Shown here piece after piece: positions 48,534-61,349 of a stretch of 64,000 bases of DNA; the stretch's first letter is position 1; every line of letters begins with the position of its first letter. The position numbers were made by a program, and so were the translations under genes. Under the pieces are notes generated by a model. The model was given only the letters and a program-made list of their open reading frames with translations. It did no database searches and was not told the DNA's origin. Source of the DNA: Psilocybe azurescens (Eukaryota > Basidiomycota > Agaricomycetes > Agaricales > Agrocybaceae); assembly GCA_023853785.1 (NCBI GenBank), contig JAJIRX010000557.1:62001-126000 (forward strand), in the 5' to 3' direction.

Positions 48534-51500
48534 TCATGGTTCTCGTTGATCGTGCAATATCGATGGCCGAGTTGGTGGCGCTGGTGCTGGCCTCCGCGTG
48601 GCTGTCTGGACTGGTGCGATAGGCGTCTGCAAAGCAAGTGCATGCGAATAAAGTTCTTCATCAGAAGAAGACGGCGAAGAAGAAACAGGAGATATGCTGG
48701 GAGAATCGAAAGGATTGTTTCTTCGATACAGGTCTAGTTTTTGGAGTTCTGGTATTGGGATAACACCTGCGGGGCAATCTGTATGCTATTGAGGATCATA
48801 ATGACGTAATTCAAAAACCGATTTGAATACCTGCATTGTCCCACCATGCATTTTCTTCTGTACTTGGTGGTGGAACTAAATTAGAAGCACAAAGTCAAAA
48901 AAAGAGATCTCCACGGCACTATAGGATACGTACGTTCTTCCGTGTTCAATGGCAATACAAGCCTGGCAAGCTTTTGGTCTAAGTTTTCTCCAGGGTGTTG
49001 TGTCGATGTGATGCCATCAAAGAGTATGCGCGACAAATTGGCCTTCTTCACAGGATCAACAATGCGTACTTCAGCTCTGTAGATAGCAAAGACTGCCGCA
49101 GCCCATGAATAAACGGAACGAGGTAAGATCTGTGTGCAGCAATGAGTCTCCAACTTACCTGGTTTATGGTCAGATCCTCGTAGCTCAGCCCTAGAATAGA
49201 CAGCGAGGTCAAGAGCATTTCCGCGGTGCAAAATGCGGTCTATGAAACATTAGAGACCTATGGTTGATCGATAATGTAGGAGCTCACCCGTCCATGCAGG
49301 TATTCTCATCTTTTCGCTAGTATCGTAATTATCAGTTCCCAGGTCATAACGGTACGTGGGCCGGAAAAGTAGTGGCCCTTCTTCATATCCGTAAAACGCA
49401 GCGTGGTTGTCAATCGCATTGCGAAGCTGAAAGATGAGATAAATAAATATGCATCAGATAGGTGGTCAAGATGAAAATAATAACCTGATCGGCAGCCAAA
49501 AGAGGGTCGAAGTCGTTGTGTTCAGCTAAGGAACGAACCGTGGCATTATCAAGATCAATACGATAGTTTGTGTCAGCAAGCCAAATCACATTTCTAGTTT
49601 GGTGGTTAGCCAATACGACATCGAAAATCATTGGCTCTTCTCACTCGTGACTCTGGATAGTTTTTCCCTTCTGAAAATGTAGACCACTGACTATGGTTCG
49701 GTAATCCGCACCCCTTTCCTCAACATTGGAGTGGCCGGCAGCAAGATGTGCCGTTAGGAAGCAGAAACTCGTGTCGTAGTAGTCCAGCCGTATCCCTACC
49801 GCACCTTTGTTCCCAGACATGCCCCGGAGACCAGTCTAGCATATTTGTCGATGTCGATAATCTTGGATTGTGCGAGAAGGAAGCCTTACCTTTCGTGACG
49901 TCCCTTCTACATTTCTTATGACAGCTGTCAGCTCTGATTTCACCAGGATTAACAAGGCCGTTCCGACGAGCTGGAGACACCAAAATGAGCCTTTGCCATC
50001 CAAGTCAAATGACTGAAAATACCTGTTCACTCCTGAGTAAGACATAATCGACCTTCTTGTTAGGACGGCGATCAAGGGTATCCATAATCTTGTTCTCCCA
50101 AACACGACTGTTTTATAAGGTCAACTCAGCTCATCAGAGAAATCTTCTGATTATGAACCGACCGTTTTTCGGGGTCTGTCTGGACAATTTGTTGAGCAGT
50201 CAATGGTACGATTTCCTGAAATCCGAGGACAAACATGTCTGGGCTGTTGGTTTCTTTAGCGGCGCAAGATAGCGTTAGAGTCACGATTAACGTACTCGGT
50301 AGTACCTAACAAAAATTAATAAATTTCGCTACATATAGCTATCAAGTTTATTTGCTCACTTTGCCTAGGAAACAGCCATGGTAGCAATGATTCAGAAGGC
50401 GCCTGACATTTTGAAAATCATTTTCAACAATTGTACGACAGGCTCGTTTAAATACACACCTTTCCATTTAAATTCCATGTCCCTATAAAGAATGTACATT
50501 GCCTTGTGGTGGAGTATTCAGATGATCTTTAAAAATAGGTCAGGGAGCCGACGGCGATGAACAATTCTACTAGAACTACCGTTGTTCAAGAGTGGCTCGG
50601 ACATAATCATGTATAGGGTCGTAAATGGTAACTTGAAGTTGGTTATTGAGATTTCCCTATAATTCCCCGTTATCAGTATCGCCCCTTCTAATCTCTTCCG
50701 GAAGGTATATACCAAAAACATGTCGATTGCAACCTGTTTTCCTTTATCTTGAAAATTGTTAATGTATGCCCTCGATACACTTTTTGTTGCATCAGATAGT
50801 ACTCCTAAAAATAGTTCAACGTGTGCAATAAAGAAAGGAAACAGGAATCATAAACTTACCGGCCAGCGTCCGTTTACCACTCCGCGTGAAGCTTGTATTT
50901 ATGGCCCCAGTTCCTGCGTATATCCGTGATAACGCATCCCCATTTTCCGCCCATAGTTCTCGATGATGTGTCCAAAGTGTATTAGAGTGTACCCACTCAC
51001 GGCGAACAAGAAGCAGGTACTGCTCTAATGTGTTCCGAGAGAGAATGTCTTGTACAAAATTGGTGCGGTCTAAACTGGTTAGTAGACATTTATAAGCAAC
51101 CGGACGTCTTGAGACAATTCATTTCTTTACCAGTCTAAGCAATTTGTCCTGAAGACCCCCTTTTGATCGGTCACAAGTTCATCTGACGCTGCATCACACA
51201 TGGTAAAGCCGAACTTATCAACGTTGTCGGTGATGCATTCTATACGCCTTAATATTTAAAGCGTCAAAGATGGACGTGACAGAATGAGAAAGAGATATTG
51301 CATACTTGAGTTCTCGGATAACACTGTCGTGGCCGCCAATCCTGACGGCATTGTGGAAATCAAAGTGGGTGATTCCAAGTTCGTCCCCTAGAGCTGCACG
51401 AGATATTTGCAGATGACGAGCATAGGCATTTGTCAAAGAAGCCTCATTTTCTTTTGGCCGAGCAAATTAATCGCGTGAATAAAACCATACTCTTCCATGA

Positions 51501-52755
51501 GCTGGAAGAGGTGTCGTTCGAAGGCAGGCTGAGAGGCATGGGGCCTCGTTATCTGAATTCGTTGTCCAAATGTTTGTAAACCTTGTTGCTCCCAAAAACT
51601 ATGATGATCTCCGTCAGAAATCCAGATTGACATTATTTGACAGACCACATACGTGGAACACTTCCACGGACTTGAACGTAACTGACACAATGTTGATCAG
51701 TGCTGAAAACCGTTTCTGTCTACACACCACTGTGTAAGTGAAAGGTAGATAGATGGATGATAGTGCGATGGGCGAACCTCGACAAAATTTGCTGTATTTC
51801 CATCATCATCAACGCCTCGGGTATTGAACCTGGTTCCAGCTCGTTTCCATCCAAGCCTGGATATCAGAGCGAGAGTTGCGACGGTAGGGGCCCCATCAGT
51901 AGGCGGTGCGGGCAAAGCCATGGTAAACACGCCTACAAATCCTTGAATTGCAAGAATCTAACAAAATCGTTAATAAATGAATGGCGAACGACGGAGGGAC
52001 ATACGATGAATTGACAACGATCCAGGTCATCCTTTTCTTCTGCATCCAGTCGTTCCCGGAAGTCGAGCAAACTGCGAATAATATACTCGTTCCAAACGAA
52101 TCTTTCATCAAATGTCAAAGTTTCTTTTGAAGCATTCCTATCTCTAGTGAGGCGTTCGGCAAGCCTGGAAGAAAGATCCCATTGCGATTCGATCGCGTAA
52201 TAAAACGATCCTGACGAAAGAATTTTTGTTAGGGGCATACATGGGTGTTCAAACACATGAGTAGCCTGTTGTCCGTAATTCTCTCTAAATGTAGAGTCTA
52301 CGGCATCGGGTCCAACAATTATCTCTGTGGCTGCAGATAGATCATCCCAGTTGGAGGAAGTCAAGCTATAGAAGGAGACTTCATGAATACGAGCAACGGA
52401 TTCAGGAGTTGTCCCCGATGGTCGAGTATTTCCTATGTCCGTGGCGCTAGTGATGACGGCGAGAAAGACGTCTGAGATGTCATACGAAATCAGGAACATA
52501 AACAACATAAAACGGTCGAGCACACAGACCGTTTTCGACTAAAATCAATCCAAGGCAGCCTTTGACAACTCTGGCCGTCAATCTGAGGAGATTTGGGATA
52601 TCCACTTGGTCTTTATGAAGGAATTCTACGATGGCTTTCGACTGCCCTTCTCCCGAACGAAATACGAGTGCACGTCTTGGTCGGCCTAGCCGTTCGTCAT
52701 GGGAGCTGGTTACGAGGTAGAGAGCGCGAGGATTGGTCCCGAGATAGAGATACAT
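48534..52755 (-). CDS. synaptojanin-like phosphoinositide phosphatase (Sac1 + 5-phosphatase)
   Basis: Two-domain lipid phosphatase of the Inp51/52/53 group, acting on PI(4,5)P2 and PI(4)P in endocytosis and actin control. The Sac domain starts MYLYLGTNPRALYLV and includes the catalytic CX5R loop RTNCLDCLDRTNFVQ, split by an intron. The IPPc domain has FIGTWNLNGK, VLGFQEIVPL, VWENKIMDTLD, GLRGMSGNKGAVGIRL, FLTAHLAAGHSNVEER, WLADTNYRID, PAWTDRIL and the GSDHKPV motif. The C-terminal tail is Pro/Ser-rich with an NPF motif (RRNNPFDSP), an EH-domain ligand, and ends LHDQREP. A single-base break lies at C 51451 (GQK|ENEASL). A second is likely at CC 50712-50713. Confidence 0.95.
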
Positions 52756-53141
52756 TGAATTTAAGGCCTAGTGCACATATATCATCTACCAACTTTATTC
52801 TCAAGGACTCAGACGTGTTTGTGAGAGGGAGGATGTTAACTTGATCGAGAGGTTTAGGACATACTTCCGGAACGGGACTGCATGCATCATGCGTCATCCA
52901 TATGTCCATAAATAATTAAGAGGGATCGCAACAAACCAACGGTTAACACGGAGCCCCTATTAAATATTCCACACATTCACAATAATACATCTATTATCAA
53001 TACCGTTTCGAACTTGCAGAGCCAACTTCTTTATTCGCAAGTTTTTGGAGCTGGACACGAAGCACACAGCGGCCATAGAAAACATAAATTGCAAACGAAC
53101 AATGTGCACCCTAAATCAAGCGATATGATATGTTTCCTAAA

Positions 53142-54323
53142 TCAATTGTCCTCCGCCATGAAGCTGGCTGTCCTCCTCAACCCACTGATACCTAAGCCGG
53201 TGGATTCTCCAGTGCTCTGTCGCACTGGCTGTGGTCTCCTTCTGGGTGGTATATCTTGAAGAGAGAAGTTTTGGTTGTTCGCCGGTTGGTTTGGAACTTC
53301 CAATTCTTGTACTCTCGGTCCTGGCGACCTTGGCGGTGGTGGATATGCCATAGGTCGTAGTGAAGACGATAAAGTGACATTATTTTGTGTAGGGTGTGTC
53401 CGAAGAATGTTTGGAGAGCGGGGGCGATCAGTCCTTCTGATGTATCTTTGCGCGAGGGTCGGGAACGGAACCTAGGAATACTACCCTCAAACGAAAACAT
53501 AGAGAGCATTGATCTGATCAGAGAGACACGGGAGGGTGTTTGGGTAGAGGATCCAGCTGTCGGTGAACTTGGCTCGGCTTCCATATGCAAATAAGCATCA
53601 GAGAATCCATGACGGAGAAAGCCAAATCGACGTACCAGCAGTTGTCGGCAAGGCGTTATCATTGGCACTGAGACTCAGAAATAAGAATAACGGAGTGTAC
53701 CATACACATATTGCGAAGAAGGACGCTATTTCGGTGAAACCTGGCGCTTCCAAGATTTTACTACGATGGGCTCTGACATGCCTCGCTTCGTTTGTTATGC
53801 GCGCAAAGTAGAAAAACCATATAAAATGGTCAGCGATGACAAGAGCGCAAGATGACAGGAATGAGAGGGAGGTGAGAGAAATGAGGGGCCAAGAACTGGA
53901 GAAATTTTGGAGGTATACAATATGGCAAGTGAGAGAGAATAACGTTTGGAGCAACGGTAAGGACTCCGTGAAGTAAAACACAACATGCAGAATCATTATG
54001 ACCTATTATAAGAGCAGTCATATTATCGAGAAAGATCCACATCAGGAAAAAATAGGACGTACATAAATGCTCTTCAGTCCCACCGTCTTCGCTGTACGCG
54101 AATACTCCTCAATTAATTCAGAGACATAGAGTAACCCGCTTGCTATAATTGCAACCAACATAAACTCCGGGGAAATAAATCACGATGGAGGCTAACCTAG
54201 CGAAAGCGTCACAAACGCAAATGCGGCGACTATTGCGACATAACTGCACGACAAAACTATCAATTCTTGTTCAGAGAACGAACACGTATGATGAACACAC
54301 CTGACGTAGTAGAGCAAACCCAT
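53142..54323 (-). CDS. SVP26: SVP26/TEX261 ER-Golgi cargo adaptor
   Basis: Multi-span COPII adaptor (Erv26 family) that exports glycosyltransferases and other cargo from the ER. Start MGLLYYV on a 23-nt exon, then SYVAIVAAFAFVTLSLASGL, LLYVSELIEEYSRTAKTVGL, MILHVVFYFTESLPLLQTLF, SLTCHIVYLQNFSSSWPLIS, and CALVIADHFIWFFYFARITN, followed by IASFFAICVWYTPLFLFLSL. The tail is soluble and Pro/Arg-rich (YPPPPRSPGPR). Exons join after YYV, SLA, KSIY and TTAG. A frame break at GG 53467-53468 (plus strand) separates GSIPRF from PFPTLAQRYIRR; one more base restores it and leads to the stop at 53142. Confidence 0.9.
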
Positions 54324-54620
54324 ATTGCAGCTATGGTATATATGCGAGCCAGCGCCTGGGTGATATATCCCAAAGTATGAGCAAGAATACACTTGAAAGA
54401 AACAAGGCGAGAGACAAGCTAACGTTTGATCTTACTATTAGAGGGTCTATTTGAATGCCAGCCCATTGAATCCTTAAGAGATCGCGTGTGCCTGTCAGGA
54501 TCACGTGTCGATTAAGCACTGCTTTCCCCCTTGATGGATCGTCATGACTCTTGACGCTGCGACTCGTTCGGATTGGAATTGCCACAACGAACTTCCCTTT
54601 CAACACGTATATCAACCAGT
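54324..54620. promoter_or_regulatory. divergent promoter region (SVP26 / CHMP1)
   Basis: 297 bp between start codons. Confidence 0.4.
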
Positions 54621-55454
54621 ATGAGCAATCTTGAGAGTATGTCTTCCTGCTCTCACAGTGTTTAATTTAACTAATGACATTGATATTGCTCTAGAAACCC
54701 TCTTCCAGCTGAAGGTGAATACCTATTCAGAGGATGTCACAAAACGACATTGTTGATATTTGAGGCTCGAAGTTTACAGCAAAGACACTGAGTCGCCAGG
54801 CCAAGAAAGCTCAAAAGACGAGAATTCCGAGAAATTACGCTTGAAGAAGGTTCCCGAACCCATGTCCATATCATGACCATCGTCTGATTTCGTTTGTAGG
54901 CACTTCAGCAAGGCAATAACGATGGCGCTCGTATCTACGCCTCAAATGCAATTAGAAAGAAGAGCGAGGCGCTCAATCTTCTTCGTTTATCGAGCAGGAT
55001 AGACGCCGTTGCCAGCCGAGTCGAAACTGCCGTCACAATGCGCCAAGTTACAGGAAACATGACTTCAGTTGTTCGCGGAATGGACAAAGCTATGGATAGC
55101 ATGAATCTGGAAAGGGTAAACTCTTTTCAAGATCTACACTTTCTGCAGAAATGACAGGTTCCTGCGATCTAGATATCTATGGTAATGGACAAATTCGAAT
55201 CACAGTTCACCGATCTGGACGTACAGACCTCCTACATGGAGGATGCCATGAGCTCAACGACCGCAACTTCCACACCTCAAGACCAGATTGATCAACTCAT
55301 GCGCCAGACAGCAGAAGAAGCCAACATCGAGCTTCAACACGATCTAGCTTCAAAGGAAATCCCTTCCTTAGCAGATCTCGCACCCAAAGAGAAGGTCCAA
55401 GACGAAGACGATAAACTCGCAGACCGGCTGCGGGCATTGAGGCCAGCAACATGA
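54621..55454 (+). CDS. DID2: ESCRT-III protein CHMP1/Did2 (Vps46)
   Basis: ESCRT-III subunit recruiting Vps4 for endosomal membrane scission. Starts MSNLE, then [119 protein letters not shown] and the C-terminal MIM1 helix [15 protein letters not shown] that binds Vps4 MIT domains. Five exons, with a short second exon (TLFQLK). The A4 run at 54813-54816 lacks one A: the current frame ends in TGA right after IPRNYA, whereas one more A restores [12 protein letters not shown]. About 200 residues, normal for CHMP1. Confidence 0.94.
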
Positions 55455-56248
55455 AACCTACCTCTCAACTAGGAACTCTCGGACTGGAATTTTCTATGTA
55501 CCACTTATGTATAATTCAACACCAATTGCTCGTCTTCCTGGATTTGTAGATAGTTTCTTCTTTTAATGCTAAATCATCCACTCCAGATTATGACTATGTG
55601 ACCCTCAGGAGAAACCATACACATTTTGATATATTCGTCGACATGAGCAGACATTACAAACGTGAGGAAATGAAAAAGGTGTGTGGAATGCGTTGTGGTG
55701 GATAGTAATGACATGCGATGATAATTAAGGACGATGAATGAAAGAAATTAAGTGCAAGAAACCGACATCACAGATACAGACATAATGGTAAAAGCATGGT
55801 AAAAGTGACTTGAAAGAAATCCCGAGAAAAACATGAATCGAAAACCTATACAAAACATGCGCCGTGGCACGAAATAGATCGAGGCCGTGATAAAATTGGA
55901 AGGGAAAGAACTACATACTCTATAATATTATCATCGGACAAAGTGGGCCAAAAGAGAGAAAAACGAAAGGAAGAAAAAAAGATTAAACAACGGCTTACGC
56001 TGTATAAATAAATTAGAACATATATTTAAAATGACGATGTTAGATGTTGGTTTGAGAGATATAGTGCCAATAGATCCAGATTGTGTTGACCAGGTGATAA
56101 GAGAACAAGAGACAGCAAAAGGAAGGGCGGGGGAATGATTGGCAATAAGAGGAGCAAACGCAGACGACAAAGTGAAGTGCACACCAAGTGATGATGACGG
56201 CAGGCATGAGAGTCCAAGATAAGAGTTGGGCGAGAAGCGAGCACCCCT
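55455..56248. other. intergenic between convergent genes
   Basis: 3' flanks of CHMP1 and of the minus-strand Ser-rich gene. Purine-rich on the plus strand, no coding segment supported. Confidence 0.45.
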
Positions 56249-58771
56249 TATGCTTGTTGCAAGATGATCCTTACGAACTTGTCCAATAATCGCCGTTTGC
56301 CGTCATCCCCTAGATGAGGTGCCGACACCAGAAGATTTTCCACGAGCGTCACTATACCCATAGGACCATCGAATGGAATTTCATGTGCGTCAATTGGTGC
56401 ACATCTGACAGAGTCAGATATGGGTTAGTCAGTTTGCTTTATCAAGAGTAAGAACTAAAGCACTCACAAGTCTTGAACAACTTGTAGTCCTCGGGATTCA
56501 GCGCACTTTTGAACACCTCGGCGACTTCTTTGCCCAACTTTGACCTCTCGACGTCCCTGGTCATATCCCCGTCATTACCCCTAGACCTGCCATTTCCATT
56601 CCCACTCGCACCGCGAGTCATACTCCCAGACCGACCGGTGGTTGATCCAGAAGCAGTACGCGACATGTTATGGTGGCCGCCCGACGATCCACTCAACGAC
56701 CTCGAAAAAAAACCCTGACGACGGGAGCAACGCCGCCTCGCGCACCTTGCTCGGCGCCCACGAGAGTCCAAGACCTAGATCTAATGAACGTCCCTTCGTC
56801 CCAGAGCGATGTCCCGCATTCCCGTTGGAGGTAGAAGTATATACTGGCACAGTGGGTACTGGCACAGGGGCACGATCACCACTTCTCCTGCTCATACCAT
56901 TACCGCTCTTCCTCGTTGTCAACCGTTCCTTTTCATCTCTGACTCTTTCTCGCTCCTTCTCCGTTTTGTTTGTCCATGAGTTTGAAAGAACGACTTCATG
57001 AGCGGTTCCGGTGCTTGCCGTGCCAGTGCTTCTCGTAGGCGATGGTACAGGAGGCTCAAACGAAAAAGGACCATGCTGCGCGGGCATTAGCCCAACAAGT
57101 CGAGTCAAACCTGATCCACTCGCCGTTTTTCTTTCCAAGCCCATTCCACTGTGAAGCAAGGCGCGTCGCCCTGTAGCCTTGCTCATGCTTGACGTCTTGC
57201 CCGTCGCCGCAGATGTCGAAGCTTGAACATGTTCAGACCCAGACGGCGTCGATCCTGGCGTTGTGCGCTGTGATGCTGTGGGCGGTCTTTCTCTTTCCCT
57301 ATTCTTGCCTCTGAACCTATCTCGCTCCCTCTCGACCGGCGTACCCTGCACTTGCCTTCTCTTCTCTTTCATCCTCAACAGTTCCTCTCTCTCCTGTGCT
57401 CTCTTCATCGATACCTCCCTTTGCAGGGTACCAACTCCGGCCAAGCCTGGTCCGTATGTGCTTTCTCTTTCTTTTTCTTTATTCACTGTTTCTGAAGTCT
57501 TGCTCCATGTACTATTCGCTGTGCCTGTCGTGTCGTTGCTCCCTGCACGCTGCATAACTCCTACACCCCACCCAGGTCGCTCAAAATCGAAACTTCCATG
57601 CTTCGTGGCGCGCGTCGCTTTGCTCATCTTGAGTCCAGTCCGTGGAGTTGGAATTGCTTGGGAAAGCGACGGATCATGACCCCCAGCAGACGAAGAAGCC
57701 CCCTCACGGCTTTTGCCTTTATAATGACCCGTGGAAGAGTGTTGCGCGGCATAAACTTCCCTCACTAACGACGCCCATCGTCGCACCGCGATACCGATAT
57801 CCAGAGTCAAGAGAACCCTTAACCGCATGGTAGCCCAGTCGCGCCGCTGTTAATGGGGTTGAGAGCCACTGCCACTGGCGCTGCCGTTACTGCCTTTGGA
57901 TGAGCTACCGCTGGGATTCCTGAGGGGAGTTGGCGGAGTATGGGTTATCTTCGGCGGTGCAACGCCGGACTGTGCTTGGGGTTCCATTGGGTCCTTCACA
58001 CTGCGCCGATGTAACGAGGACACCCTTCTTATAGGTGCGGATACGAAAGAGGGTATGGGAGGCAATATAGGAGGGCCACCGGCAGGAGTCGGCTGTTTGG
58101 GTAGACTTGGCTCGGGCGTGCTACCTTCTTGTAGATGATGGATATGAATAAATGAAAAGGGATAGTTGCAATCAATGGTACGTACTCGTAAAGAACTTTG
58201 AGATCTTGATGGATGCTGCTGTAGACCCGGTGGAGGAAGAAGTAGTAGTTGCATTTGTGACACGCAGGACCTTCGGTCCGGGAGTTGGGGAAGGGCTTTG
58301 GGAGGGTAGTACCTGTGGCGTATATGATTTTCTAGGGCGCGGTGTCGGGTCGTCATCTACGCCAGACCTGGGTAGCGGGGGTATATCCAACGAAGCGCGT
58401 GGGCTGCTGGGGCGTGACCTTGACCTCGATCGCGAGGATTTCCGGCCGAGTGGGATACTGAAAAAATCATGGAGTTTCTGACGGGCACCAGACGGTCTGG
58501 GCGTTGTAGGGCGCGGTGAGGATTCCGCAAGATCAAATTCCGGTGGTAGAGTGGAGCTTGTGGTTGAAGGTCGCTGTTGTTGTTGCTGCTGCTGCTGCTG
58601 CTGCTTCTTAGGTTTGGGGGTCGCGGGCGTTACAGTAGTATTGGTGGTGGTTGTCGTTGAAGAGAGAGGTCGGGATTGAATGCGAGATGGCGGTTTTGAG
58701 CCTGGTGATTCGGTGGTGGCATCATTTTGAGTCCGTCGGGTCGTTCTTGACTTTGCGGGCACGTCAGGCAT
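56249..58771 (-). CDS. large Ser/Arg-rich, poly-Gln protein, unknown function
   Basis: Starts MPDVPAKSRTTRRTQNDATT. An 11-residue poly-Gln tract (58576-58608) follows, then SIPLGRKSSRSRSRSRPSSP, a Pro-rich region (PPILPPIPSFVSAPIRRVSS) and the helical patch VLLTLDIGIAVRRWASLVRE. A long charged stretch comes next (EKERE, RERERP), and the C-terminus looks conserved: LGKEVAEVFKSALNPEDYKL, then YVHQFDAHEIPFDGP, GIVTLVENLLVSAPHL and KRRLLDKFVRIILQQA. An in-frame TAA lies at 57850-57852 between SQPH and QRRDWA. Frame breaks: A8 56705-56712 (one too many) and AA 56392-56393 (one too few). Probably a scaffold or regulator; I do not recognise the family. Confidence 0.62.
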
Positions 58772-58859
58772 GGTAGACGGTTGTGTAGATGTGGGTTCGT
58801 TCTTTGATCGTGAGCGTGATCGTGACCTTGTGAGGAAATTATATAGCTGTGCTCAAATA

Positions 58860-59531
58860 TTAAACTCGAGAGAGACGCAGCAAAGGAATAGTACAGACTC
58901 TATTCTCCGATTTGAGTTTTCTTGAAGGACGTTCGTCTTGGTGTTTCGTCTGAATCGCGGACATGACTTTATCGTCGGTTACGGGTGGAGGTTGTACGAA
59001 TTGAGGTTGGTCGGCATAACCCGAAAAGAAAGCACTCCTGGTTATATCTGACGTCTGGTGGGTATTATTGAACAACCGGCAGAGAGACATGAAGATGGAT
59101 AACAATTGACCTCGATAGCTGGGGGTTTATGGACTGAGGACCTGTGAGAACGAATCAAGGTGGCAAACTACGGGGAAGATGGTATACACGTGTTAGGCAC
59201 AAGGTCGTGGCTGTTAAAATAAGATGTATCAAGAAAAACAACGCACATCTGGGATGAGACTAAAGCTTCGCCGGGTGAAGTATGGTCGTTTGTTCAGAGA
59301 GGCTGACGTCGATGTAGAGGACTGTCGAGAATGATGAAACTTGGAAAAGAAACCGGGACTTGCTTCTTCCAATGTAGATTCAGTACTAAGTTCAAACCCT
59401 GGGGTGCTGGGGGAACAAGAGGACTGCATGCATGAGGTCCGGTCATAAGCCAATGTGGTTTTCTCGAAAAATGGGACAATGTAGACAAGCTGGCAACTCC
59501 GAGTCGACTCAAAATCCAACTTGAAGATCAC
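58860..59531 (-). CDS. small hypothetical protein, three exons
   Basis: Three segments join in frame: MIFKLDFESTRSCQ...RRSFSLIPDVR, then PQSINPQLS, then RSAFFSGYADQPQFVQPPPV and a basic end (ERPSRKLKSENR). Two GT-AG introns (donor GTTGTT is weak) link them to a stop at 58860. Ser/Pro-rich with no domain recognised. The true start may be the internal Met before QSSCSPSTPGF. It could also be the 5' part of a longer gene continuing into the poly-Gln protein, although the promoter-sized gap argues against this. Confidence 0.42.
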
Positions 59532-59647
59532 AAATTATCTCAACGTGACACCCAGACAACGCCATCACCACTGGCATCACATTCTACTCCTTTTATCCAA
59601 CGATAATCCATTACATAGGGGAAAAGAAATTTACAGGTCATTTGTTT

Positions 59648-61349
59648 TCAGAGTTTGCATAGCACGTTGAAGAATCCATGTCGATCCCAAACACCTTCCA
59701 GCGGAGGTTGGCCTTCCCGAACCCATCCTAGTCTGTTCGCAGTTAACCCCGCAGTTCTGATGAACAAACTCCCGTCAATCAGCTCTGCATCCTTCAATTC
59801 CGTGCCCGCAAATGTCCCCGCTCTCACACTTCCGAAGTGCGCCGCGTGCTCGCTAAGCGCTCTTTGCAACTTGGGCAGGTGATCGTCTGGGTATGTGATG
59901 GTTGACTGTAGAATGGCAAGCCACGGATCCGGCGTAATGGCGTGAGACGACGTTGCCGATGGGTAGGTGGCTTTGTGCGGTGTTGGCTGAGGTCCTGGTG
60001 CCGCAGGAAGGATCGTGTCCGGGTTCTTAAAGAATCCTGCGATATCAAGAGAAGGGCGTCCGCGGCCGATATACCACCCCAAGGAGACGGCAAAGTAGCT
60101 TCGGAGAAGCAGGACCTGGGAACTTTGCTTGAGGTGCGAAAATATGCTGGAAAGGAAAACTGAAGAAGTGACCAGGTGCATACTGGGATAGTCCTTGATC
60201 AGCAGCTGGGACCATGTTTGGTAAAGTGCACTCTCACTAGAAAAAGTCGGCGTTGAAGGTCGGCGCCTCAGCGCCACCCACACCATAGATCAACGTGTTG
60301 GTCCAGATTAAATCTTCAAGCTTTTTCTCTAGATCTCCATCAAGCGTCCACTCGTCGACGTACTTTCTTATGGAATCTCCTAATGTTTCAACGGTCTCCT
60401 TGTAGAACCCATACATATCTGCAACTTTGGTCGGGGCAAAAATAGGATCTGCGAGAATCCGCGCAAGGACGGTTAAGGCGTGTACGTCCTTTTGGCACTC
60501 TTATCTCCAAAACCAACAGCACTTGCAAAGCGTGACGAAAGGCTTTCATATTGGTTGAACCAAGCGGCAGGGATTACCTTGGTGGAAGATGCACCGTGAA
60601 CAGCTGCCTGTGAGAGGCCTAAAAGACATGGTCAGCGAGCTCACAATTGAGATGAGATTCAATATCTTGATTCTCGCCTTCTGCGAATGTACCAGGCAAA
60701 GAAAATTCGAGCCCAAATCCAGTGTGGATCATGGGATGAAGAAGCCCTTCAAGAAATCGATTCAGCATTTCCGGATGTTTCTTAGCTCCCGAGACGAAAT
60801 TGGCGTCCGCTGAGAAGACATATTCTTCAAGCATAACACTGATACTCTTGTGCTCGAGTTCTCCTTTGAAGAATTCGAGGTATCCCTGGTAGTAACTAGA
60901 CATTGTTAGAATGAAATCAAGTTTGTCAGGGTCAAAATGGGTACTTTTCGTCACCCAGATAGTCTTTCCAATTCTTCTTAGTGATAGCATTAGGGGAAGC
61001 GAATGCTGGGCGCTGTTCTTTAGCATTTTCTTCGTATGATTTATGGAGAATAGTCTCATCAACACCAAGAGACCATAAAGTCAAGGCTGCATGAGCCGTA
61101 TGGCTATAAACACACAAGAGTCTCTATGTCAGAAATTCGCGGTGCTTGGTCAAGCCAATGAGAACATACTTATGAAACCCACGCTCATTGAAGAACACAT
61201 GCCATTTCTTGTGATTATCAGTCAGAATGGCCTGAAGGGCAGCTGTAGAGGCTGGCGAGACGCCAGGCCAAGTGCGAGGAGCTAAGGCATTCGCTGGTCC
61301 CCCCGGTGAGAGGGCGGGGGAAGAACTTGTCGTCGATTTCTCCTGTCAT
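59648..61349 (-). CDS. questin-oxidase-like protein (AflY/DUF4243 family)
   Basis: Resembles the AflY/questin oxidase (Baeyer-Villiger-type) family of fungal aromatic polyketide pathways. Landmarks: KKWHVFFNERGFHN followed by HTAHAALTLWSLGVDETILH, NWKDYLGDENYYQGYLEFFK, HPMIHTGFGLEFSLPGTFAE, DMYGFYKETVETLGDSIR, AEAPTFNADFFYMHLVTSSV and SYFAVSLGWYIGRGRPSLD; the His residues in HTAHA and HPMIHTG are family-conserved. Start MTGEIDDKFFP at 61349 is followed by a frame break in G5 61316-61320, which continues as ALSPGGPANALAPRTWPGV. Another break is at T4 60490-60493. One intron appears to be GC-AG (about 60607-60685). No polyketide synthase is nearby, so the substrate is unknown. Confidence 0.8.

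Noticed and set aside
56509..57833. Several plus-strand ORFs opposite the Ser-rich poly-Gln gene
   Set aside because: Mirror images of the minus-strand charged coding sequence; hydrophobic runs arise from complementing Arg/Glu/Lys codons.
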